A DNA stretch of 10,852 bases from Comamonadaceae bacterium. Lineage in GTDB: Bacteria; Pseudomonadota; Gammaproteobacteria; Burkholderiales; Burkholderiaceae_C. A program made the position numbers and the translations under genes. The notes below the pieces were generated by a model. The model did no database searches and had not been told where the DNA came from. It worked only from the letters and a program-made list of their open reading frames with translations. Below, piece after piece: positions 6,255-10,852 of the stretch; within the stretch, counting starts at the first letter, position 1; every line of letters begins with the position of its first letter. Where the stretch lies: positions 1 to 10,852 of the forward strand of contig CANIRI010000046.1 of NCBI GenBank assembly GCA_947469815.1. Direction: 5' to 3'.

Positions 6255-8148
6255 GCGCGGCCAAGTGGAAAGCGTCGGAAAAGCACGCGTCGCTGAGCAT
6301 TCCGTGGTGCACAAATGCGGACTGTGCGACCTGCACCATTCGCACCGATCCGCAGGCATAGACCTGGTGGCCGGACAGGTCCGGAAAATCTTCCAAGATC
6401 GCCTGGTGTACCAGGCCGGTGCGCCCGTCCCAGTGGTCTTGCGCGGCGGGTTCTGAGAGCACCGGAACAAAGCGGAAGTTGCTGTGCGCGCGGGCCCATT
6501 GCGCGGCCAGATCGGCAAGATACAGGTCTGCGCGGCTGCGCACACCCCAGTACAGCACCATCTGCCGCTGCATACCGGTTTGGAAGGCGTGCTCCACCAT
6601 GCACTTCACCGGGGCGAAACCGGTGGAACCGGCCACAAAAATAATGGGCTGTGTGCTGTCTTCGTGCAGGGTGAAAGTGCCCAGAGGCCCTTCGAAGTGC
6701 AGCACATCATCCACGCGCATGGTGTCAAAAACCCCCGGCGTGAAGCGGCCACCTTCTACCCGGCGAATGTGCAGATCCACGCTGCCACCATCCCGGTAGG
6801 GGCTGGCAAAGGAGAAGCTGCGCCGGGCACCGTCGGGCAATGCGATATTGATGTACTGGCCCGGTTGAAAGCGCAGCGCTTTGGCGTCTTCGATCTGCAA
6901 ACACACGCGCATGACGTCGTGCGCCAGCAGCTCCAGGTGCGTGACCCGCGCCTGGTAGGTCTGCGGCTGTTGCCGGGCTGGATCATGGGGCGGCACATAA
7001 CTGATCGCCAGGTCGCTGCTGGCCTGCGCGCAGCACATGAGCGTGAGCCCGGCGTCGCGTTCGGCAGCGGTCAAAGCCGATGCCTGGTAAGGCAGCAAGC
7101 GGACATCGCCGTGCAGCACCGTGCATTTACACAGGCCGCAGCCGCCGTTGCGGCATGCGAAGGGCAAGTCCAGTCCTTCGCGCAGACCGGCGTCCAGCAG
7201 GGTCTCGCCCGGGCGCACGCGGATCACGCGGTTCTCTTGCGCAATCGCCACGGTCCACGTGCGCTCAGACGCGAGAGCACGCCCTCCCAGCCAGGGCAGG
7301 GCCAGCAGCAGGGCGCTGCAAGCGATCACCAGCAACCAGGCCTGCGGCGGACCCCAGTGGGCAACCAGCGCATACACGGGCAGATACCACCAGTCGAATG
7401 CCAGCATGCTGGTCACAGTGGCCATGTCGGCCGGTGCCTGACTCAGCGCAGGTTGGAGCAGCGATAGCGTGCACAAGGTGAGCAGCAGCCCCAGCATCAG
7501 TGCGCGTGGCGGGTGGATACGGGCGCCCGGCACCCGTTGGGTGTGAACCCAGAGCAAGGCCATCACCCCCAGCGGCAGCCCGATGTGGATGAATGACAGC
7601 AGCGAAAAAAGCCGGTCACTCACCTGGGCGTTGGAGATGAAGTTGCGCGCCATCGATCCGCCCAGCACCGGTAGCACGTCAAACCATTCGGCCGTACTGG
7701 CTACGACGAACTGCGACAACCGGTCCCAGGGCAGCATGTAACCATTGACACCGCTGGCGTAGACCAGCCACAAAATCACGACGCCGGAGACCCAGGAGAA
7801 CCAACGGAATCCCCGGTGCCGGTTGAAGGTGAAATGCCGCAGCATGTGCAGCATGAGCACCAGCACCAAGGCGTCGGACGCGTAGCGGTGCAGGCTGCGC
7901 AACATGCCCCCTGCGTAGGGTTGCCCATGGGTCAGGGCGTCCACCGATGCGTAGGCCTGAACCACGCTGGTTTCAAAAAAAACGTAGAGATACAAGCCGC
8001 TGAAAATCACCAACCAGAACAGATAAAAAGCCAGTGCCCCCAGAAAATAAAGCGGATTCGCCTGCTCCCCAAAGCAGCGGTTGAGGCCCGTCTCCAGTGC
8101 AAGGAATGCGCGCTGACCCCAGGAGGGCGTAGCGGTGTGGGCAGGCAT
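6247..8148 (-). CDS. Cytochrome b-[2Fe-2S] ferredoxin-FAD/NAD(P)H reductase fusion
   Basis: A 633-residue fusion predicted to carry electrons from NAD(P)H through FAD and [2Fe-2S] to a transmembrane diheme cytochrome b. Residues about 30-290 form six helices with heme ligands H87/H101 and H188/H202 (13 residues between each pair), GYMLPWD near 136 and a PEWY-like DWWY at 252-255. A plant-type ferredoxin follows at about 297-385: C332, C337, C340 (CRNGGCGLC) and C372. The reductase (about 396-630) has the FAD motif RSFSFAS, GPLGTFTL, the NAD(P)-binding AGSTGFAPVK and YACGS, like phenol hydroxylase or CDP-glucoseen reductase flavoproteins. It is one continuous frame with no sign of frameshift. 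The ATG at 8148 overlaps the previous stop as TGATG; a TTG one codon earlier also exists. It is a paralogue of the cytochrome b at 4178-5725. Domains are secure; the electron acceptor (quinone or a partner reductase) is inferred. Confidence 0.92.
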   Translation of the reverse strand: MPAHTATPSWGQRAFLALETGLNRCFGEQANPLYFLGALAFYLFWLVIFSGLYLYVFFETSVVQAYASVDALTHGQPYAGGMLRSLHRYASDALVLVLMLHMLRHFTFNRHRGFRWFSWVSGVVILWLVYASGVNGYMLPWDRLSQFVVASTAEWFDVLPVLGGSMARNFISNAQVSDRLFSLLSFIHIGLPLGVMALLWVHTQRVPGARIHPPRALMLGLLLTLCTLSLLQPALSQAPADMATVTSMLAFDWWYLPVYALVAHWGPPQAWLLVIACSALLLALPWLGGRALASERTWTVAIAQENRVIRVRPGETLLDAGLREGLDLPFACRNGGCGLCKCTVLHGDVRLLPYQASALTAAERDAGLTLMCCAQASSDLAISYVPPHDPARQQPQTYQARVTHLELLAHDVMRVCLQIEDAKALRFQPGQYINIALPDGARRSFSFASPYRDGGSVDLHIRRVEGGRFTPGVFDTMRVDDVLHFEGPLGTFTLHEDSTQPIIFVAGSTGFAPVKCMVEHAFQTGMQRQMVLYWGVRSRADLYLADLAAQWARAHSNFRFVPVLSEPAAQDHWDGRTGLVHQAILEDFPDLSGHQVYACGSVRMVQVAQSAFVHHGMLSDACFSDAFHLAAHG

Positions 8149-9041
8149 CAAGGGCGCCCTGCGGTGGTGGGATGGCGCGGGCCGCCGCCCCCGGATGCCC
8201 GGTTACGTCTGGCCCGGCGCTGACTCAACCACTCGGCCAGAAAAAACCACAACATGCTCAGGGCAAATGTGACGCCCCCGGCGACTTCCAGCAGCAAACC
8301 GTACTGCACGCGGTAAGTGCCGCTTACGGGGTCATACACGGTGCAGAACAGGCGCACCCGCTTGACCAGGTCCTCCAGGCGTAACTGCTCGGGAACCGGC
8401 GCGTTGTTCAGCAACTGTTTGAGCGGTTCGGCAAGGGCATCGGCCGTCAATTCGGCGCCGTAAATTTGCCGGTACACGCGGCCCTGTGCGTCCAGCAGCG
8501 TGACTTGCAAAACATGGTCCAAGCCCGCCGGCGTCGCGCGGTAGCTGAAACCGAATTCGCGCGTCAGCGGGGCGACCACCGATGCGTGCGGACTCAGAAA
8601 ATCCCAGTTCGCCTGCGTGATGCGGTGCTGCAGCGCAAAGGCCTTGAGTGCCTGCGGCGCGTCGTCCGGTTGGTTGAAGCCGATGCTGACTACATTAAAT
8701 TGTTCGCCGCCAAATGCGTTGCGGCCTGCGACCAGCGCGTCTTGTAAGGCGCGCGTACTTGCCGGACAAATCTGGAAGCAGCCGGTGTACATAAAGCTCA
8801 CCAGCAGCGGCTTGCCCCGGTAGCGCGAGAGCTGCACCGGGCGGCCTTCGCGATCGAGGAGGGTGAAGTCGCTGATCTGCCTGCCGATGGCCGCCTGGCT
8901 GGTGCGCAGCGCAGCGCCCTGGTCCAAGCCCAGGCCTGCGCCAGCATCTGCGCTGGCTGCGGCCGCGTGGCCACAGACGGCCAGCGCCACCAGCGTCACC
9001 CGTGTCGCCAGCGTGGCGCAGGCCCGGTCATCGCGTGCCAC
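8148..9041 (-). CDS. SCO1/SenC/PrrC family copper chaperone
   Basis: A thioredoxin-fold copper protein that delivers or reduces copper for CuA-type oxidases. The copper site is visible: C88 and C92 in YTGCFQICPAS plus H176 in GLDHVLQV. The N-terminus has a signal-like stretch (VTLVALAVCGHAAAASA, about 15-31), placing the domain in the periplasm. At 297 residues it is longer than a minimal SCO protein: after the domain comes FCTVYDPVSGTYRVQY (232-247), a transmembrane helix at about 249-270 and a basic tail. It lies directly after a subunit I gene and a CuA subunit II gene, so CuA assembly in that enzyme is its likely job. The GTG start at 9041 is 12 bases after the preceding stop; GTG codons nearer the signal peptide, such as 8999, are alternatives. 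The stop overlaps the next start (TGATG). Confidence 0.92.
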   Translation of the reverse strand: MARDDRACATLATRVTLVALAVCGHAAAASADAGAGLGLDQGAALRTSQAAIGRQISDFTLLDREGRPVQLSRYRGKPLLVSFMYTGCFQICPASTRALQDALVAGRNAFGGEQFNVVSIGFNQPDDAPQALKAFALQHRITQANWDFLSPHASVVAPLTREFGFSYRATPAGLDHVLQVTLLDAQGRVYRQIYGAELTADALAEPLKQLLNNAPVPEQLRLEDLVKRVRLFCTVYDPVSGTYRVQYGLLLEVAGGVTFALSMLWFFLAEWLSQRRARRNRASGGGGPRHPTTAGRP

Positions 9042-9053
9042 CCTGCTAGCGGC

Positions 9054-10751
9054 TTAGCTCAAACCCCAGACCTGTGAGAGGTACTTCCAGTTGATGAAGT
9101 AGTAGAGGATGAAGGACACCAGAAACACCATGGCCAGTGTGAAGGTGCCGGGCGCTGCAAATCCTGCGGACCCATAGGTTTGCGCTGCGGCTGAAGGTGC
9201 GCTGGGCGGAATCGGCGTGAAGCGCGGGCTGGGCAGGCCGCCGCCCAGTTTTTTACCCCACAGCAGTGAACCCACGGTGATGTAGATGTAGAGCGCGCCA
9301 CCCGTGATCGCGGCGACCCCGGCGATACCCACCAAGCCCATCATCAGATACGCAGCACCCGGCCACTCATAGGCCATGGCGGCACCGGCAAAGCTCAGGT
9401 CCCAATGCCGGCGCGGAACGCCCAGGGTTCCCGCACCCATCATCACCAGGCAGAAAAAGTACATGGATAAGCCGAATAAATAGGGCTGCAGCCGCGCCAG
9501 ACCGGGGTTGATCATTTCGCGCTTGAAGAGCACCGGGATCAGGAAGTAGGTCAGCGCCATAAAGGTCAGCGTCGTGCCGACCACCACGGTGGCGTGGAAA
9601 TGGCCGGGGACATAAACCGTGTTGTGGATGATCATGTTGAGCTGTTCGGTGCCCATCATCACGCCGGAAATGCCGCCCAAGAACCCGAACCCGATGAGCG
9701 AGATGAACATGCCTGAGAACACCGGGTTACCCCAGGGCGCTTTGCGCAGCCATTCAAACAAGCCTTTGTTGTAGCCCTTGGCGCGCTGCGCGACTTCAAT
9801 GGCACCGGGAATCGTCAGGCCGTGGATCATGGACGCCAACACGGCGAAGTACATGAAATAGCTGGTGTTGACGACTTTCCACGCCGTGCTCACGCCGGGG
9901 TCGGCCAACAGGTGGTGGGCGCTGGCGAGTTGCAGGAAAAGGATGTACAACAAAAACGCGCCACGGCTGACGCGCTCGGACATGGGCTTGGCACCAAACG
10001 CGATGGCTGCAACCGCATACCAGATGGAGATGTGCGCCGCCACGTTAATCTGCTGCGACGAGTGGCCGAAAGCCCACCAGATGGTGCGGTAGATCAGCGG
10101 GTCGACCTGGTCGATGATGCCCACGGACAGGAAGAACGTCGGGATCAAGATGATCGCGCCCGAGGCGATGGTGAAGACAGCAATGATGGCCGCCACGATC
10201 GCGCCAAAGGTGACCAGCGGCACCGAGCCTTGGTAGGTTTTGTCGCGTTTGGCAACCACCAAAGTGCCAAAGAACACAAAGCATGCGACCAGCGCACCCA
10301 CTGCAAACAGAATCAGGCCGGCGTAAAAATATGGCGAAGCCATCATCGGCACGTACGAAGTCATCATCACACTGGAGCCGCCCTGGAATACGGCCACGTT
10401 GTTCATTACCGCGCCGATCAGCATCAGCACAAAAGCCAGCCAGGCGACCCGGGGTGTGGCGAGCCGACATCGCAGCAGGGTGGACGACGCAAAGTACAGC
10501 ACCGCGATTTCAAAAAAGATGATCCAGAAGATCAGCATGTCGATGCCATGCGCGGTCAGCACCATGTAAAAAGTATCGGCCGCCAGCCAGTGCACGGCGG
10601 GCCACCGGGTGAGCACCACGCCAATGGCCAGAATGCCGCCAACCAGCAGTGCGACCACGGCGGTGACGGCGTTGATCTTCATCAGATTTTCGGCCTGGGA
10701 TTCAAATTGCAGGCCCGATCGGGGGCATGTGCGGTAGCTTGTGGAGGTCAT
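9054..10751 (-). CDS. Heme-copper oxidoreductase subunit I, NorS/sNOR-like, without the active-site tyrosine
   Basis: Catalytic membrane subunit of 565 residues with all six metal-ligand histidines: H68 (LTAHGIDML) and H386 for low-spin heme, H384 (VPGHFHATV) for high-spin heme, and H230, H279 and H280 for the active-site metal. In typical A- and B-type oxidases the helix VI motif is HPEVY; here it is HSSQQ (230-234), with Gln in place of the cross-linking tyrosine. The C-family alternative tyrosine, about six residues before the His pair, is also absent (L273). With a CuA subunit II before it and SenC after it, this matches the norSY-senC layout I recall from ammonia oxidisers, so NO reduction is plausible; the default annotation would be cytochrome c oxidase subunit I. 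The ATG at 10751 has AAGG eight bases upstream and retains the N-terminal ESQAENL segment. Confidence 0.92.
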   Translation of the reverse strand: MTSTSYRTCPRSGLQFESQAENLMKINAVTAVVALLVGGILAIGVVLTRWPAVHWLAADTFYMVLTAHGIDMLIFWIIFFEIAVLYFASSTLLRCRLATPRVAWLAFVLMLIGAVMNNVAVFQGGSSVMMTSYVPMMASPYFYAGLILFAVGALVACFVFFGTLVVAKRDKTYQGSVPLVTFGAIVAAIIAVFTIASGAIILIPTFFLSVGIIDQVDPLIYRTIWWAFGHSSQQINVAAHISIWYAVAAIAFGAKPMSERVSRGAFLLYILFLQLASAHHLLADPGVSTAWKVVNTSYFMYFAVLASMIHGLTIPGAIEVAQRAKGYNKGLFEWLRKAPWGNPVFSGMFISLIGFGFLGGISGVMMGTEQLNMIIHNTVYVPGHFHATVVVGTTLTFMALTYFLIPVLFKREMINPGLARLQPYLFGLSMYFFCLVMMGAGTLGVPRRHWDLSFAGAAMAYEWPGAAYLMMGLVGIAGVAAITGGALYIYITVGSLLWGKKLGGGLPSPRFTPIPPSAPSAAAQTYGSAGFAAPGTFTLAMVFLVSFILYYFINWKYLSQVWGLS

Positions 10752-10761
10752 GGTTTTCGCC

Positions 10762-10852
10762 TTATTTGACGTAAATCCGGCTGACCATGGTGTGATGCAT
10801 GATGCCGCAGTACTCGTTGCAAACGACCGAATAGGTTCCGGCTTTGTTGGGG
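10762..10852 (-). CDS. Cytochrome oxidase-type subunit II with CuA site, C-terminal fragment
   Basis: The last 29 residues of a cupredoxin-domain subunit II; the rest lies beyond the right edge. The CuA signature CxExCGxxHxxM is complete as CNEYCGIMHHTM, followed by VSRIYVK and a TAA. This marks a periplasmic dinuclear copper centre that takes electrons from cytochrome c or a cupredoxin and passes them to subunit I. The TAA sits 10 bases before the subunit I ATG and partly overlaps its ribosome binding site (TAAGG), so the two are co-expressed. It is too short to say whether it is a NorY-type or ordinary oxidase subunit; the CuA call itself is strong. Confidence 0.93.
   Translation of the reverse strand, partial: PNKAGTYSVVCNEYCGIMHHTMVSRIYVK

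Noticed and set aside
6484..7467. 327-codon open frame on the + strand
   Set aside because: Lies wholly inside the cytochrome b-reductase fusion gene on the other strand; its Gln, His and Arg-rich translation shows no domain.
6247..8148. Cytochrome b-reductase fusion as a frameshift or assembly artefact
   Set aside because: The frame is continuous, the linker is ordinary, and the paralogue at 4178-5725 has the same cytochrome b-plus-module design.
9822..10769. 315-codon open frame on the + strand
   Set aside because: Antisense to the highly conserved subunit I; very rich in His, Asp and Gln, typical of the complement of membrane-protein codons.
1..10852. CRISPR arrays, tRNA/rRNA genes, insertion sequences
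   Set aside because: No spaced direct repeats, clover-leaf sequences, transposase motifs or terminal inverted repeats were noticed on reading; a covariance or IS search was not possible.

Overview
This high-GC window is densely coded and looks like a chromosomal segment of a betaproteobacterium, probably Burkholderiales. The lineage is inferred from the Bug-type solute-binding protein, the GC-rich codon use and the gene style; no rRNA or marker gene confirms it. There are two blocks. The left block (1-1829, + strand) holds the 3' end of a Bug/TctC-family periplasmic binding protein gene. It is coupled by a TGATG overlap to a fold-type IV PLP aminotransferase that resembles (R)-selective amine transaminases.

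The right block (10852 down to 1919, - strand) is one tightly packed membrane electron-transfer operon of eight genes. In transcription order they are: (1) the C-terminal end of a CuA subunit II; (2) a heme-copper oxidase-type subunit I with all six metal-ligand histidines but without the active-site tyrosine, resembling the NorSY/sNOR type of putative NO reductase; (3) a SCO1/SenC copper chaperone; (4) a six-helix cytochrome b fused to a plant-type [2Fe-2S] ferredoxin and an FAD/NAD(P)H reductase; (5) a small membrane-anchored protein of unknown function; (6) a second, paralogous cytochrome b fused to a 2x[4Fe-4S] ferredoxin and an MvhD-like domain; (7) a second heme-copper subunit I-like protein that keeps the heme ligands but has lost the two adjacent CuB histidines; (8) a COX15/CtaA-like membrane protein. 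Genes overlap or lie within about 12 bases of each other. The two blocks converge at 1830-1918.

The unusual element is genes 4-8. Two bc-type cytochrome b proteins have no Rieske protein or cytochrome c1 in the window. Each instead carries a different electron-entry module at its C-terminus, predicted to lie in the cytoplasm: NAD(P)H-reactive in one, Fe-S/MvhD in the other. Next to a CuA-containing terminal reductase, this suggests a composite respiratory system that links soluble reductants, through transmembrane diheme cytochromes, to quinone or to a NO/O2-reducing site. That wiring is inference; the domain content and ligand changes are read directly from the sequence. The operon promoter and the rest of subunit II lie beyond the right edge. 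No RNA gene, mobile element or CRISPR array was seen.
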